DNA of 64,000 bases from Micromonospora inyonensis (GTDB taxonomy: Bacteria > Actinomycetota > Actinomycetes > Mycobacteriales > Micromonosporaceae): contig NZ_FMHU01000002.1 in NCBI RefSeq assembly GCF_900091415.1, positions 2,728,001 to 2,792,000 of the forward strand. Reading direction: 5' to 3'. Below the pieces are notes generated by a model, which saw only the letters and a list, made by a program, of their open reading frames with translations, was not told where the DNA came from and did no database searches. This document shows, piece after piece, positions 38,838 to 52,627 of this stretch (its first letter is position 1; every line of letters begins with the position of its first letter). The translations under genes and the position numbers were made by a program.

Positions 38838-40808
38838 TCAGAACAGCTCCAGCGGATCGACCTGCACCCGCACCGGGTCGGCGGCCTTGCGGGCGGCGCG
38901 GACCCCGGCCGCGGCGTGCAGCGCCTCCGCGAGCGCGGCCGCCCGCGACCGGGGCACCCGGACCAGCATCCGTTCCCGGTCGTCGGCGGCCGGGACCGGG
39001 CCGAGCACCTCGGCCTGGTCGGGGAGGTGGGCCTCGGCGAGCAGCTCGGCCACGGCCGGCGCGGTACCGGTCACGCTGGCCATCCGTACCGCCGGGGGGA
39101 ATCCCAGGTCCCGCCGCTCGGCCAACTCCCGCGCGGCGAACCAGACCGGGTCCCAGCGCAGCAGGGCCTGCACCGGGGCGAGCCCGCCGTCGGCGACCAC
39201 CACCACCCGTCCGCCGTCCGTCGCCGGCCGGGCCAGCGCCGCCGCGCGGAGCCACCGCCGCAGCGCCTCCTCCCCGGCCCGCAGGTCGGCCCGGGTGAGC
39301 AGGGCCCAGGAGTCCAGCAGCAGCACCGCACCGAAGCCGCCCTCGGCGACCGGCTCGGCACCGGGGGTCGCCACCACCACTGACGCATCGCCGGGCACCC
39401 GGGCGAGTACCTCCTCGCGCCCGGAGGTGCGTACCGGCACCCCGGGGAAGGCGCGGCCCAGTTCCTCGGCGGTCCGTCGGGCGCCGACCACCGCGGCCCG
39501 CAGCCGCCGGCCGCCGCACTCCGGGCAGGCGTACGCGGCGCTGACCCGGCCGCACCAGCGGCAGGCCGGCATCCCCCGGGCCGACGGCAGCGCGAGCGGC
39601 CCGGCGCAGTGTGGGCACCGCGCCGGGGCCCGGCAGTCGGCGCAGGAGACCGCCGGCAGGTAGCCACGCCGGGGCACCTGGACCAACACCGGGGTGTCGG
39701 CCCGCAACGCGTCCCGCGCGGTGGTCCAGGCCAGGCTGGGCAGCCGGGCGGTCGCGGCGGCCGGGTCGCGGGCCAGCTGCGGGTCGTCGCCGGTCGGCGC
39801 GACGCCCGGGGTACGCGCCCGGAGGGTGGCCCGGTCCGCGACCACCTCCCGCGCCCAGCCGGTCTCCACCAGCAGTTGCGCCTCGGCGGTCCGGGTGTAT
39901 CCACCGACCAGGGCGGCGGCCCCGCCGAGCTGGGCGCGGGTGAGCAGCACCTCGCGGGCGTGCGGGTACGGCGCCCGGGGCTCGGCGTGCAGGTCGTCGC
40001 CGTCGTCCCAGATCGCCACCAGACCGAGCCGCTCCACCGGGGCGAACATCGCCGCGCGGGTGCCGATGACCACCGGTACCCGGCCCCGGCGGGCGGCGAG
40101 GAAGGCCCGGTAGCGGCGGGCCGGACCGAGGGCGGCGGAGAGCCGGACGTGCCGGTCCGGGCCGAGCACCCCGGTCAGCGCCGCGTCGAGCCGGTCCAGG
40201 TCGCGGGCGTCGGCGACCACCGCGACCACGCCGCGTCCGCCGCGTACCGTGGCCGCCGCGGCCTCGGCGATGCGGGCCGGCCAGTCCTCTCCCGGCAGCG
40301 CCGACCAGACCGCCCGGGGGGCGCGACCGTCGGTGAGCGCCCGCAGCAGGCCCGGCCCGGCCGGGTACGCCCCCCAACCGTTCGCCGGGTCCGGCTCCGT
40401 CGGGGTCGTACCGGCCGCCACCTCGTCGACCGGGGCGCTCCCGGCGCGGGCCGTGTCGGCCGCGACGGCGACGGGTTCGTCGGGCCGGGCCTCCTTCTCG
40501 ACCCGGGCGTGCCGGGGCGGTACGGCGAGGCGGAGCACGTCGGCGAGGCTGCCGGCGTACCGGTCGGCGACCGCCCGGGCCAGGTTGGCGATCTCGGGGG
40601 CCAGCACCGGTTCGGGCGAGACGACCTTCTCCAGGTACGCCAGCCGGCCGGCGTGCCCGGACCGCTCGGTCCGTTCCAGCAGCCAGCCGTCGACGAGTTG
40701 CCCGGCGAAGCGCACCTTGACCCGGGTACCGGGCACCGCCGACGCGGCCAGTTCGGCGGGGACCAGGTAGTCGAAGGGCCGGTCCAGGTGGGCCAGGGGC
40801 ACGTCCAC
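38838..40808 (-). CDS. priA: Primosomal protein N' (PriA), actinobacterial type
   Basis: 656 residues. N-terminal DNA-binding domain VDVPLAHLDRPFDYLVP, typical of PriA. The helicase core is degenerate: no proper GKT P-loop, and DDGDD where DEEH is usual, as noted for actinobacterial PriA, which is thought to lack helicase activity. The zinc-binding region is present near residue 390-440 (CADCRAPARCPHCAG and CRWCGRVSAAYACPECG). Role: restart of stalled replication forks. Start GTG 40808; the frame is open a little further upstream but has no better codon. Confidence 0.93.
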   Translation of the reverse strand: MDVPLAHLDRPFDYLVPAELAASAVPGTRVKVRFAGQLVDGWLLERTERSGHAGRLAYLEKVVSPEPVLAPEIANLARAVADRYAGSLADVLRLAVPPRHARVEKEARPDEPVAVAADTARAGSAPVDEVAAGTTPTEPDPANGWGAYPAGPGLLRALTDGRAPRAVWSALPGEDWPARIAEAAAATVRGGRGVVAVVADARDLDRLDAALTGVLGPDRHVRLSAALGPARRYRAFLAARRGRVPVVIGTRAAMFAPVERLGLVAIWDDGDDLHAEPRAPYPHAREVLLTRAQLGGAAALVGGYTRTAEAQLLVETGWAREVVADRATLRARTPGVAPTGDDPQLARDPAAATARLPSLAWTTARDALRADTPVLVQVPRRGYLPAVSCADCRAPARCPHCAGPLALPSARGMPACRWCGRVSAAYACPECGGRRLRAAVVGARRTAEELGRAFPGVPVRTSGREEVLARVPGDASVVVATPGAEPVAEGGFGAVLLLDSWALLTRADLRAGEEALRRWLRAAALARPATDGGRVVVVADGGLAPVQALLRWDPVWFAARELAERRDLGFPPAVRMASVTGTAPAVAELLAEAHLPDQAEVLGPVPAADDRERMLVRVPRSRAAALAEALHAAAGVRAARKAADPVRVQVDPLELF

Positions 40809-40867
40809 GCAGACACGAGCGACCGGCGACCCGTCAGCGGGTCGCCGGTCGGTGTGCCTGCTGGGGG

Positions 40868-42061
40868 TCAGGCTCCTGCGGCCGACTTGAGGTCGGCGGC
40901 CCGGTCGGTGCTCTCCCAGGTCAGCTCGGGCAGTTCCCGGCCGAAGTGGCCGTAGGCTGCGGTCTGCCGGTAGATCGGGCGGAGCAGGTTCAGGTCCCGG
41001 ATGATCGCCGCGGGACGCAGGTCGAACACCTCGTTGACGGCCTGCTCGATCCGCTCGACCGGCACGTTCTCCGTCCCGAACGTCTCGATGAACAGGCTCA
41101 CCGGGTGGGCCTTGCCGATCGCGTACGCGACCTGCGTCTCACAGCGCTCCGCGAGACCGGCGGCGACGACGTTCTTCGCCACCCACCGCATCGCATAGGC
41201 GGCGGACCGGTCGACCTTCGAGGGGTCCTTACCGGAGAACGCCCCACCACCGTGCCGGGCGTACCCACCGTAGGTGTCCACGATGATCTTCCGACCCGTC
41301 AGGCCGGCGTCGCCCATCGGTCCACCGATCTCGAACCGACCCGTCGGGTTCACCAACAACCGGTACCCGTCGGTGTCCAGACCGAGACCCTCGACCTCCG
41401 GGGCGATCACATGCTCCCGCACGTCCGGCGTCAACAACGACTCCAGACTGATGTCCGCCGCGTGCTGCGAGGAGACCACCACCGTGTTCAGGCGGACCGG
41501 ACGCAGACCCTCGTACTCGATGGTCACCTGCGTCTTACCATCCGGACGCAGATACGGAATCGTGCCGTCCTTCCGCACCGCCGACAACCGCCGCGCCAGG
41601 CGGTGCGCCAAAGCGATCGGCAACGGCATCAGCTCCGGCGTCTCCGAACACGCGAACCCGAACATCATGCCCTGATCCCCGGCACCCTGCGCATCCAACG
41701 CCGACTCCGACGACCCCGTCCGCAACTCGAACGCGTTGTCCACACCCTGCGCGATGTCCGGCGACTGCGCCCCGATCGACACACTCACCCCACACGACGC
41801 CCCGTCGAACCCCTTACGCGACGAGTCGTACCCGATCCCCAGGATCGTCTCCCGCACGATCGACGGGATATCCGCATACGCCTTCGTGGTCACCTCACCC
41901 GCGACGTGCACCTGCCCCGTCGTGATCAACGTCTCCACCGCGACCCGCGAACGCGGATCCTGACTCAACAACGCGTCCAGAATCCCATCACTGATCTGAT
42001 CAGCGATCTTGTCCGGGTGGCCCTCCGTGACCGACTCGGACGTGAACAGGCGGCGTGTCAC
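40868..42061 (-). CDS. metK: S-adenosylmethionine synthetase, complete copy
   Basis: Makes SAM from methionine and ATP. 397 residues. [20 protein letters not shown] start, [37 protein letters not shown] and the late [18 protein letters not shown] sits 5 bases before the GTG. It occupies the conserved place between coaBC and priA. Its codons use more T and fewer C/G third positions than neighbours. Bases 42052-41478 are almost identical to a second metK at the right end of the window. Confidence 0.98.
   Translation of the reverse strand: MTRRLFTSESVTEGHPDKIADQISDGILDALLSQDPRSRVAVETLITTGQVHVAGEVTTKAYADIPSIVRETILGIGYDSSRKGFDGASCGVSVSIGAQSPDIAQGVDNAFELRTGSSESALDAQGAGDQGMMFGFACSETPELMPLPIALAHRLARRLSAVRKDGTIPYLRPDGKTQVTIEYEGLRPVRLNTVVVSSQHAADISLESLLTPDVREHVIAPEVEGLGLDTDGYRLLVNPTGRFEIGGPMGDAGLTGRKIIVDTYGGYARHGGGAFSGKDPSKVDRSAAYAMRWVAKNVVAAGLAERCETQVAYAIGKAHPVSLFIETFGTENVPVERIEQAVNEVFDLRPAAIIRDLNLLRPIYRQTAAYGHFGRELPELTWESTDRAADLKSAAGA
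41478..42052 (-). repeat. metK repeat, copy 1 (inverted relative to copy 2)
   Basis: 575 bases matching 63341-63915 in the opposite orientation with a single mismatch that I could find (a GAC/GAT codon near the start). Similarity falls off sharply on the 3' side after 41478. Confidence 0.92.
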
Positions 42062-42137
42062 GGTACTCCTAAGATGTGAAGGGTCGTTCCGCGGCAGTGT
42101 AATCACTACCGCCCGGCCGTGTGGGTGCTCTCCCGGG

Positions 42138-43346
42138 TCACGCAGGGGTGGTGAGACGGGGCACCACGAGGTCCCAGACGTCGTCGGCCAGGTCTTCCTT
42201 CGTCCGTTCCGGAATGACCCGGGTCGAACCGTCCGCGCCGACGACGGTCGCCGCGTTCGTCTCGGCACCGAAGACCTTGTCCGCGCCGACCTCGTTGATC
42301 ACGATGAGGTCCGCCCGCTTGCGGGCGAGCTTCGCCCGCCCGTTGGCCTCCGCGTCACCGGTCTCGGCGGCGAACACCACCAGCACCTGTCCCGGCCGGC
42401 GGCGCCCACCCAGCTCCGCGGCGATGTCCGGGTTCGTCACCAGCTCGATGGTGGGCGCGCCGCCGTCCTCCGACTTCTTGATTTTGCCAGGCGCGTAGGT
42501 CGCCGGACGGAAATCGGCCGGAGCCGCCGCCATCACCACCACGTCGGCCGTCTCTGCCGCCGCCAGGGTGGCCGTGCGCAGCTCCTCGGTGGTGCCGACG
42601 CGGACCAGGTCCACCCCGGCGGGATCGGGCAGCGAGACGTTGGCGGCGATCAGGGTCACCCGGGCACCCCGGCCGACCGCGGCGCGCGCGAAGGCGTACC
42701 CCTGTTTGCCGGAGGACCGGTTGCCGAGGAAGCGCACCGGGTCGAGCGGTTCCCGGGTGCCGCCGGCGGTCACCACCACCCGGCGTCCGGTCAGGTCGGC
42801 GGGGGCGTCGGGGCCCCGGCGCAGCGCGCGCCGCGCCACCGCGAAGATCTCCGCCGGGTCGGGGAGACGGCCCTTGCCGCTGTCCGCGCCGGTCAGCCGG
42901 CCGACCGCCGGCTCGATCACCAGGACGCCCCGGGCCCGCAGGGTGGCCACGTTCGCCACGGTGGCCGGGTGCTCCCACATCTCGGTGTGCATCGCCGGGG
43001 CGAGCACCACCGGGCAGCGGGCGGTCAGCAGGGTGTTGGTGAGGAGGTCGTCGGCGAGCCCGTGGGCCGCCTTGGCCAGCAGGTCGGCGGTGGTCGGTGC
43101 GACCACGACCAGGTCGGCCCGCTGACCGAGCCGGACGTGCGGCACCTCGTGCACGTCGGTCCAGACGTCGTCGGCCACCGGTTGACCCGAGAGCGCCGCC
43201 CAGGTCGGCGCTCCGACGAAGCGGAGCGCCGACGCGGTCGGCACGACCCGGACCCGGTGGCCCGACTCGGTGAAGAGCCTCAGCAGCTCACATGCCTTGT
43301 AGGCGGCGATGCCGCCGCCGACCCCGAGGACGATCCCGGCGGACAT
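42138..43346 (-). CDS. coaBC: Phosphopantothenoylcysteine decarboxylase/synthetase
   Basis: Coenzyme A synthesis. 402 residues. CoaC half (1-185): [28 protein letters not shown], and [12 protein letters not shown] (usual PAMNxxMW; His for Asn here). CoaB half (186-402): [30 protein letters not shown], the NPDI and VVFAAETGD motifs. ATG 43346. It follows rpoZ by 12 bases. Confidence 0.96.
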   Translation of the reverse strand: MSAGIVLGVGGGIAAYKACELLRLFTESGHRVRVVPTASALRFVGAPTWAALSGQPVADDVWTDVHEVPHVRLGQRADLVVVAPTTADLLAKAAHGLADDLLTNTLLTARCPVVLAPAMHTEMWEHPATVANVATLRARGVLVIEPAVGRLTGADSGKGRLPDPAEIFAVARRALRRGPDAPADLTGRRVVVTAGGTREPLDPVRFLGNRSSGKQGYAFARAAVGRGARVTLIAANVSLPDPAGVDLVRVGTTEELRTATLAAAETADVVVMAAAPADFRPATYAPGKIKKSEDGGAPTIELVTNPDIAAELGGRRRPGQVLVVFAAETGDAEANGRAKLARKRADLIVINEVGADKVFGAETNAATVVGADGSTRVIPERTKEDLADDVWDLVVPRLTTPA

Positions 43347-43358
43347 CGGCGGGGTGGG

Positions 43359-43622
43359 TTACGGCTGGTCGGTCGGCTCGGCGGTGAGCAGACCGGCGTT
43401 GATCTCGCGCATCGCGATCGAGAGGGGCTTCTCCTGCGGGGTGGTCTCCACGAGCGGGCCGACGTACTCCAGCAGGCCCTCACCGAGCTGGCTGTAGTAG
43501 GCGTTGACCTGGCGGGCGCGCTTGGCGGCGAAGATCACCAGCGCGTACTTCGAGGAGGTCTTCTCCAGCAGCTCGTCGATCGGCGGGTTGGTGATGCCCT
43601 CGGGGTTGGCGATGGATCCCAC
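43359..43622 (-). CDS. rpoZ: RNA polymerase omega subunit
   Basis: 87 residues. [20 protein letters not shown] and [20 protein letters not shown] are the omega signature. It aids RNA polymerase assembly and, in many bacteria, ppGpp binding. GTG start. Follows the gmk-position gene, as in other actinobacteria. Confidence 0.97.
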   Translation of the reverse strand: MGSIANPEGITNPPIDELLEKTSSKYALVIFAAKRARQVNAYYSQLGEGLLEYVGPLVETTPQEKPLSIAMREINAGLLTAEPTDQP

Positions 43623-43671
43623 GAATTTGAACCTCTGCGTCTGAGTGGACCGGCCGCGGCGCGGCGGGCGG

Positions 43672-44205
43672 TCAACCGCGCGGTCGCGGCTGGACCGGTG
43701 CCGGAAAGGACGAACCGAGCAATCCTACCAGCTCGGCCACGACCCGTTCGAGCAGGTCGTGCCGGAGGGTCAGCTCGAACGTGGCTGCGGTCCGCGCGTC
43801 GGGACGGAAGCCGGGCGGGGCCAGCAGGACCAGTCGGGCGTCCGGTTCGACCTCGCGGACGCGCAACGCGCCGTCCGGGTCGATCGGGAGGAGGACCGGA
43901 CGCCCGGCGAGGAGCCGGGCCCGTACCGGGCGGCGCGGTGTCCCCCGCCGGTACGGTCCGACCCGGCTCCACTCGAGCAGTCGCCCCTCGGCGACCAGGC
44001 GCTCGAATCCGGCCGGGTCCAGGAAGATCCGGTCCACCCCGTGCAGTTCGTGCCCGCGACGCGGCCGGGTGGTGGCCGGTACGGGCGTCCACGTCGCCGG
44101 GAAACGCGCCCGGACCGCCTCGACCACACTGGCCCGACCGGCCCCGGAGGGGCCGGCCAGGACAGTGAGCCGAGCCGCCGGGCGCGTCTCGTCAGCCGTG
44201 CTCAC
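43672..44205 (-). CDS. Degenerate guanylate kinase-like protein at the gmk locus
   Basis: 177 residues, shorter than the usual 190-210. The opening [20 protein letters not shown] is Gmk-like, but the P-loop lysine is Arg and the following Ser/Thr is Ala (GAGRAS instead of GxGKS/T). GMP-binding tyrosines are replaced (HGVDRIF and GPYRRGTPR), and the arginine-rich lid and much of the C-terminal region are missing. TTRPRRG and the PIDPDGA strand remain. The position between mihF and rpoZ is that of gmk in actinobacteria. Guanylate kinase is essential, so a working copy should exist elsewhere. It may be a pseudoenzyme or an eroding gene; the frame is intact. Confidence 0.8.
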   Translation of the reverse strand: MSTADETRPAARLTVLAGPSGAGRASVVEAVRARFPATWTPVPATTRPRRGHELHGVDRIFLDPAGFERLVAEGRLLEWSRVGPYRRGTPRRPVRARLLAGRPVLLPIDPDGALRVREVEPDARLVLLAPPGFRPDARTAATFELTLRHDLLERVVAELVGLLGSSFPAPVQPRPRG

Positions 44206-44230
44206 CGCTTGTTTGTACCCGAATCACGGG

Positions 44231-44548
44231 TCAGTTCCCGGCGAACTCTCCAAGCAGAGCCTTGCGCTGCTGGTCACCGAGGCCACGCAGCCGGCGGCTG
44301 TCGGCGATCTTGAGCTTCTCCATGATCTGGTTCGCCCGGATCTTGCCGATGCCCGGCATGGCCTGGAGGACGGCCGAGACCTTCAGCTTGCCCACGACGT
44401 CGTCGGACTCGGCCCGCTCGAGGACGGAGGCGAGGGTGGTCTTGCCCTGCTTGAGCTGCTCCTTCAGCTCAGCACGGGCCTTGCGGATCTCCGCGGCCTT
44501 CTCCAGCGCGGCCGCGCGCTGCTCAGGGGTAAGTGACGGGAGCGGCAC
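44231..44548 (-). CDS. mihF: Actinobacterial integration host factor mIHF
   Basis: 105 residues. A long N-terminal helix (EQRAAALEKAAEIRKARAEL) followed by a helix-two-turn-helix DNA-binding part with LQAMPGIGKIRANQIMEKL and RRLRGLGDQQRKALL. A nucleoid protein essential in mycobacteria and involved in development in Streptomyces. GTG start 44548. Own promoter upstream. Confidence 0.96.
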   Translation of the reverse strand: MPLPSLTPEQRAAALEKAAEIRKARAELKEQLKQGKTTLASVLERAESDDVVGKLKVSAVLQAMPGIGKIRANQIMEKLKIADSRRLRGLGDQQRKALLGEFAGN

Positions 44549-44612
44549 CAGTTCTCCTCAGGTCCCTATCGCGGCGGGCGGGACGCACCGCCGCTTCTGT
44601 GAAACGTGGTGT

Positions 44613-44681
44613 CGCTGGAAACCAAAGGGGTCCGTGGTTCCCAGCGCCGGGAAAACTAGCGGTCAGCGGAGCTTTCGGCAA
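44613..44681 (-). promoter_or_regulatory. mihF: mihF promoter and leader hairpin
   Basis: Minus-strand TTGCCG (44681-44676) and TAGTTT (44658-44653) are 17 bases apart, a strong match. Right at the expected start lies a 12-base-pair hairpin (44635-44646 with 44613-44624, one G-U) in a leader of about 95 bases. It separates mihF-gmk-rpoZ from the pyr operon. Confidence 0.65.
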
Positions 44682-44697
44682 CGTGGACGCGCGCTCG

Positions 44698-45564
44698 TCA
44701 CCCCGTGGTGACCGACCCGTCAGTCAGTTTCGCCGCGTCCAGGACCCGTCGACAGTCGGTCAGAACCTGTTCGGTCGCCGCCCGCAGAGCGTCCGGATCG
44801 GGACCGGCGGAGAGCACCTGACGGGAGTACGACGGAAGCACCGCAGAGAGTGCGGAACCGAAGACGGTACGCAGATCCGCCGCCGTGCCGCCCTGCGCGC
44901 CGAGCCCCGGAGCGAGCAGCGGTCCGCCCACCCGGGAGAGGTCGTGACCGGTGTCGCCGACCGTCGCCCCGACCACCAGACCGATGCTGCCGAGCGGCTC
45001 CGCACCGGCGTTGAGCTGGGAAATCTCATCGACGACAGCCTGCGCGACGGTTCGCCCGTCAGCGCCCCGCGCGCGCTGCACCGCACTGCCCTCCGGGTTG
45101 GAGGTCAGCGCCAGCACGAAGACGCCGCCGCCGTGCCGGGCCGCCGTGTCGAACATCGGGGCCAGCGAACCTACTCCCAGGTAGGGGCTCGCCGTCATCG
45201 CATCGACATACAGCGGACTGGATGGATTGAGGTACGCGTCGGCGTACGCGGCGACGGTCGACCCGATGTCGCCACGCTTGACGTCGAGAAGAACGAGCGC
45301 GCCGGCTTCCCGCAACTGTCGGATAGTTGACTCAAGCACGGCCACGCCCCGGGAGCCGTACCGCTCGAAGAAGGCCGACTGGGGCTTGACCACCGCAACC
45401 CGGTCACCGAGGGCTTCCGTGACGGTCCGGGTGAACCGGTCAAGGCCCGAGACGTCGTCCGGCAGGCCCCAGCGGGCCAGCAGGCCCGGGTGCGGGTCGA
45501 TTCCCACACAGAGCGGCCCGCGTTCCCGCATCGCCCGGTGCAGCCGGGCTCCGAAACTCTCCAT
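44698..45564 (-). CDS. pyrF: Orotidine 5'-phosphate decarboxylase (type 2)
   Basis: Last step of UMP synthesis. 288 residues, the longer actinobacterial type. LCVGIDPHPGLLARWG, the catalytic VLLDVKRGDIGSTVAAYADA, LTSNPEGSAVQ, VVGATVG and LLAPGLGAQGG are in order. ATG at 45564 with AGAGGGAGAG upstream. It lies downstream of bioA, 80 bases away, last in the pyr cluster. Confidence 0.97.
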   Translation of the reverse strand: MESFGARLHRAMRERGPLCVGIDPHPGLLARWGLPDDVSGLDRFTRTVTEALGDRVAVVKPQSAFFERYGSRGVAVLESTIRQLREAGALVLLDVKRGDIGSTVAAYADAYLNPSSPLYVDAMTASPYLGVGSLAPMFDTAARHGGGVFVLALTSNPEGSAVQRARGADGRTVAQAVVDEISQLNAGAEPLGSIGLVVGATVGDTGHDLSRVGGPLLAPGLGAQGGTAADLRTVFGSALSAVLPSYSRQVLSAGPDPDALRAATEQVLTDCRRVLDAAKLTDGSVTTG

Positions 45565-45644
45565 CTGCTCTCTCCCTCTCGTGTCCCGCCCTGCGGCCAC
45601 CCACCGGGCCGTCGGGCCTCCGGTGTCCACTGCGGACGGTGGCG

Positions 45645-46919
45645 TCAGCCCGCCGCCACCGCGGCGGCGATACCCGCGGTTATCCGGACCAGGTCCGCGT
45701 CGTCGGTCAGGTAGGGCGGCATGGTGTAGACCAGGTCGCGGAACGGCCGCAGCCAGACCCCCTCCGCGACCGCGGCCGCGGTCGCCGCCGGCAGGTCCAC
45801 CTCGTGGTCGAGCTGCACCACGCCGATCGCGCCGAGCACCCGGACGTCCCGCACCCCGACCGCGCCCCGCAACGGTGCCAGACCGGTCCGTAACGCCCGT
45901 TCCACCCTGGACACCTCGGTGGCCCAGTCTCCGGCCCGCAGCAGCCCGATGGAGGCGTTCGCGACGGCACAGGCGAGCGGGTTGCCCATGAACGTCGGGC
46001 CGTGCGCCAGCACCCCGTCGGCGGAGATGCCCCGGGCGATCTCGGCGGTGCAGAGCGCGGCGGCCAGGCTCAGGTAGCCACCGGTGAGCGCCTTGCCCAC
46101 GCAGAGCACATCCGGGGCGATCCCGGCGTGCTCGGCGGCGAACATCGTCCCGGTCCGGCCGAAGCCGGTGGCGATCTCGTCGAAGACGAGCAGGATCCCG
46201 TGGGCGCGGGTCACCTCGCGCAGCACCCGCAGGTAGTGCGGGTGGTGGAAACGCATCCCGCCGGCCCCCTGCACCACCGGCTCGACGATCACCGCCGCCA
46301 GCTCGTGCGCGTGCCGCTCGACCGCGTCGACCAGCGCCGCCTCGTACGCCGGGTCGACCGGGCCGTCGAAGCCGCCCGGCGGGGCCGGGGCGAAGACCTG
46401 ACGGGGCAGCACGTCGGCCCAGAGATGGTGCATACCCCCCTCCGGGTCGCAGACGCTCATCGGGTGGAAGGTGTCCCCGTGGTAGCCGCCCCGCCAGGTG
46501 CCGAGCCGGTGTCGTTGCGGTCGGCCGGTGGCCCGCTGGTACTGCAGGCACATCTTGACCGCGACCTCGACGGCGACCGATCCGGAGTCGCAGAGGAAGA
46601 CCCGTTCCAGGCCGGGTGGGGCCAGTTCGACCAGGGTGCCCGCCAGCCGGACGGCCGGCTCGTGGGTCAGCCCGCCGAACATCACGTGGCTCATCCGGCC
46701 GAGCTGGTCGACCACCGCCGCGTCGAGCACCGGGTGCCGGTAGCCGTGGATGGCCGCCCACCAGGACGACATCCCGTCGACCAGCTCCCGCCCGTCGGCC
46801 AGGCACAGCCGCACCCCCCGCGCGCTCCGGACCACGTACGGCGGCACGGCCGGCGGCAGCGGCGCGTACGGGTGCCACACGTGTTCCCGGTCCCCCGCCA
46901 GGATCTCCTCGGGCGTCAC
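45645..46919 (-). CDS. bioA: Adenosylmethionine-8-amino-7-oxononanoate aminotransferase
   Basis: Biotin synthesis: makes diaminopelargonic acid using SAM as amino donor. 424 residues. [19 protein letters not shown] is the typical BioA N-terminus (the HxWHPY motif); [51 protein letters not shown] Lys in [14 protein letters not shown]. It sits between pyrD and pyrF, where other actinobacteria have no biotin gene, and no other bio gene is in the window. Start GTG 46919. Confidence 0.95.
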   Translation of the reverse strand: MTPEEILAGDREHVWHPYAPLPPAVPPYVVRSARGVRLCLADGRELVDGMSSWWAAIHGYRHPVLDAAVVDQLGRMSHVMFGGLTHEPAVRLAGTLVELAPPGLERVFLCDSGSVAVEVAVKMCLQYQRATGRPQRHRLGTWRGGYHGDTFHPMSVCDPEGGMHHLWADVLPRQVFAPAPPGGFDGPVDPAYEAALVDAVERHAHELAAVIVEPVVQGAGGMRFHHPHYLRVLREVTRAHGILLVFDEIATGFGRTGTMFAAEHAGIAPDVLCVGKALTGGYLSLAAALCTAEIARGISADGVLAHGPTFMGNPLACAVANASIGLLRAGDWATEVSRVERALRTGLAPLRGAVGVRDVRVLGAIGVVQLDHEVDLPAATAAAVAEGVWLRPFRDLVYTMPPYLTDDADLVRITAGIAAAVAAG

Positions 46920-46958
46920 GGCCCTGTCCGCCTCTCCGGCTTCTCGCCTCGTGCCCCC

Positions 46959-46976
46959 GCCGGTGGATCCACCGGC
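46959..46976. repeat. Perfect 18-base palindrome upstream of bioA
   Basis: GCCGGTGGATCCACCGGC, 40 bases before the bioA start. It could be an operator for bioA or a weak hairpin after pyrD. It does not resemble the BioQ or BirA sites I know. Confidence 0.4.
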
Positions 46977-47045
46977 ACCCGTCGTCCTGTCGGTCCACCG
47001 TGCCGGGCCCCGGACCACCCGCCCGGCAAGGTGGTCGGCACGCGG

Positions 47046-48086
47046 CTAGACCGTCCGGGCCGCGCCGCGGTCCGCCCGGGCGACGGCCCGGACGGCGGCG
47101 CGCACCAGGGCCGGGCCGCGGTAGATGAAGCCCGTGTAGAGCTGCACCAGGCTCGCCCCCGCGTCGACCATCCGGGCCGCGTCGTCCGGATCGACGATGC
47201 CGCCAACCCCGACCACCGGCAGCCGGCCGCCGGTCTCCCGGTGCACGAAGGCGACCACCTCGCGCGCCCGGGCGGCGAGCGGACGGCCGGAGAGCCCACC
47301 GGTCTCCGCCCCCCGGGCACGGTCGCCCGGGGCCAGCCCGTCGCGGGCCAGCGTGGTGTTGGTGGCGATCACCCCGGCCGCGCCCCGGTCCAGGCACACC
47401 TCCAGCAGTTCGGCGACGGCCGGCTCGGTCAGGTCCGGGGCGATCTTCACCAGCACGGGCTTCTCCCCCACCAGGGCGGCGAGCAGCGCGTCGAGGTGCT
47501 CCCGGTCCTGGAGGGCCCGCAGGCCCGGGGTGTTCGGCGAGGAGACGTTGACCGCGAAGTAGTCGCCGTGGTCCCGCAGCGCCCGGTAGGAGGCGAGGTA
47601 GTCCTCCACCGCCTCCGCCAGCGGGGTCACCTTGGACTTGCCGAGCGAGATGCCCAGCGGTACGCCGAGCGGGCGGGGCAGCGCGGCCAGGCGGGCGGCG
47701 AGCGCCCCGGCCCCGGCGTTGTTGAAGCCCATCCGGTTGACCACCGCCTCGCTGTCATGCAACCGGAACAACCGGGGCCGGGGGTTGCCCGGCTGTGGGC
47801 GGGCGGTCACCGTGCCGACCTCGACGAACCCGAAGCCCAGCGCCGGCCAGGCCGGCAGCGCCACCCCGTTCTTGTCCATGCCGGCGGCCAGCCCGACCGG
47901 GTTCGGGAACCGGACGCCGAAGACGGTGCGCGGCGCGGACACCGCGTACCGCGACCGCACCCCGGCGAGCAGGGCCGGCCGCCCGGCCAGTGCGGTGAGC
48001 CGCCGCAACGTCCACTCGTGCGCCGTCTCGGCGTCGCCGCCCCCGATCCGGAACAGCCCCGGCCGCACCACCCGCTCGAACATCAC
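47046..48086 (-). CDS. pyrD: Dihydroorotate dehydrogenase (quinone, class 2)
   Basis: Fourth step of UMP synthesis, membrane-associated and linked to the quinone pool. 346 residues. N-terminal amphipathic helices ([20 protein letters not shown]), [38 protein letters not shown], the catalytic Ser in [11 protein letters not shown], and [11 protein letters not shown] 48086 has GGGAGG at 7 bases; an ATG follows directly. Confidence 0.97.
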   Translation of the reverse strand: MMFERVVRPGLFRIGGGDAETAHEWTLRRLTALAGRPALLAGVRSRYAVSAPRTVFGVRFPNPVGLAAGMDKNGVALPAWPALGFGFVEVGTVTARPQPGNPRPRLFRLHDSEAVVNRMGFNNAGAGALAARLAALPRPLGVPLGISLGKSKVTPLAEAVEDYLASYRALRDHGDYFAVNVSSPNTPGLRALQDREHLDALLAALVGEKPVLVKIAPDLTEPAVAELLEVCLDRGAAGVIATNTTLARDGLAPGDRARGAETGGLSGRPLAARAREVVAFVHRETGGRLPVVGVGGIVDPDDAARMVDAGASLVQLYTGFIYRGPALVRAAVRAVARADRGAARTV

Positions 48087-48111
48087 GCGGTCGCCTCCCG
48101 CCGGTCGGCGG

Positions 48112-51451
<3,340 letters not shown>

Positions 51452-51459
<8 letters not shown>

Positions 51460-52627
51460 TCTTCCCGCCTCCACTGTGCTTCCGGTCGGAGCCGCGGCCC
51501 TCGATCAGTTCCGCGAAGCGGTCGAAGAGGTAGTCCGCGTCGTGCGGACCGGCCGCCGCCTCCGGGTGGTACTGGACGGTGAACGCGGGCACGTCCTTCG
51601 CCCGCAGGCCCTCGACTACGTTGTCGTTGAGGCAGACGTGACTGACCTCGACACCACCGAACTCGGTGTCGACGATCCGGTCCGGGACCACGGCCCCCGG
51701 CTCGGCTCCGGGGAACTGCACCGCGAAGCCGTGGTTGTGGCTGGTCACCTCGACCTTGCCGGTGGCGCGGTCCAGCACCGGCTGGTTGATGCCCCGGTGG
51801 CCGTACCCGAGTTTGTAGGTGCCGAACCCGAGCGCCCGGCCGAGCAGCTGACTGCCGAAGCAGATGCCGAACAGGGGCACCCGGCGGCGCAGCACCTCGC
51901 GGGCCAGGGCCACCGGGACGTCGGCGGTGGCCGGGTCGCCGGGGCCGGGCGAGAGGAAGACCGCGTCCGCGCCGGTGGCCAGCACCTCCTCGATGGTCGA
52001 GGAGGCCGGCAGCACGTGGGTGGTGACGCCCCGCGCGGCGAGCCGACGCGGCACGTTGCGCTTGATGCCCAGATCGAGCGCGGCGACGGTGAACCGGTGC
52101 TCGCCCTGGGCCGGGACCACGTACGGCTCGGCGGTGGTCACCTCGGCGGAGAGGTCCGCGCCGACCATCGGCGGCGTCTGGCGGACCCGGGCCAGCAGGG
52201 CGCGGGGGTCGTCGGAGACACTGGAGACGCCGACCCGCATCGCGCCGCGCTCGCGCAGGTGCCGGGTGAGCGCCCGGGTGTCCACCCCGCTGATACCGAC
52301 CACGCCCTCGGCTTCCAGGCGCTCCTCCAGCCCGCCGGTGGACCGCCAGTTCGAGGCGGTCCGGGCCGGGTCGCGGACCACGTACCCGGCGACCCAGATC
52401 CGGCCCGACTCGTCGTCGTCGCCGTTGACCCCGGTGTTGCCGATGTGCGGGGCGGTCTGCACCACCACCTGCCGGTGGTAGGAGGGGTCGGTCAGGGTCT
52501 CCTGGTAGCCGGTCATGCCGGTGGTGAAGACCGCCTCGCCGAAGGTCTCGCCGACGCTACCGTACGCCTCGCCGTGGAACGTGCGCCCGTCCTCGAGGAC
52601 CAGGATCGCGGGCCTGTGTTGGGACAT
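51452..52627 (-). CDS. carA: Carbamoyl-phosphate synthase small subunit
   Basis: Glutaminase chain, 391 residues. N-terminal carA domain ([18 protein letters not shown], then [14 protein letters not shown]). Class I glutamine amidotransferase domain: SPGPGDP, nucleophile Cys in [15 protein letters not shown] (GHQ is usual; Ser for His here), and [15 protein letters not shown] with the catalytic His. Its ATG shares one base with the pyrC stop (TAATG). Confidence 0.97.

Noticed and set aside
42062..42137. SAM riboswitch upstream of metK
   Set aside because: The 76-base gap to coaBC is too short and lacks the conserved cores of the known SAM riboswitches.
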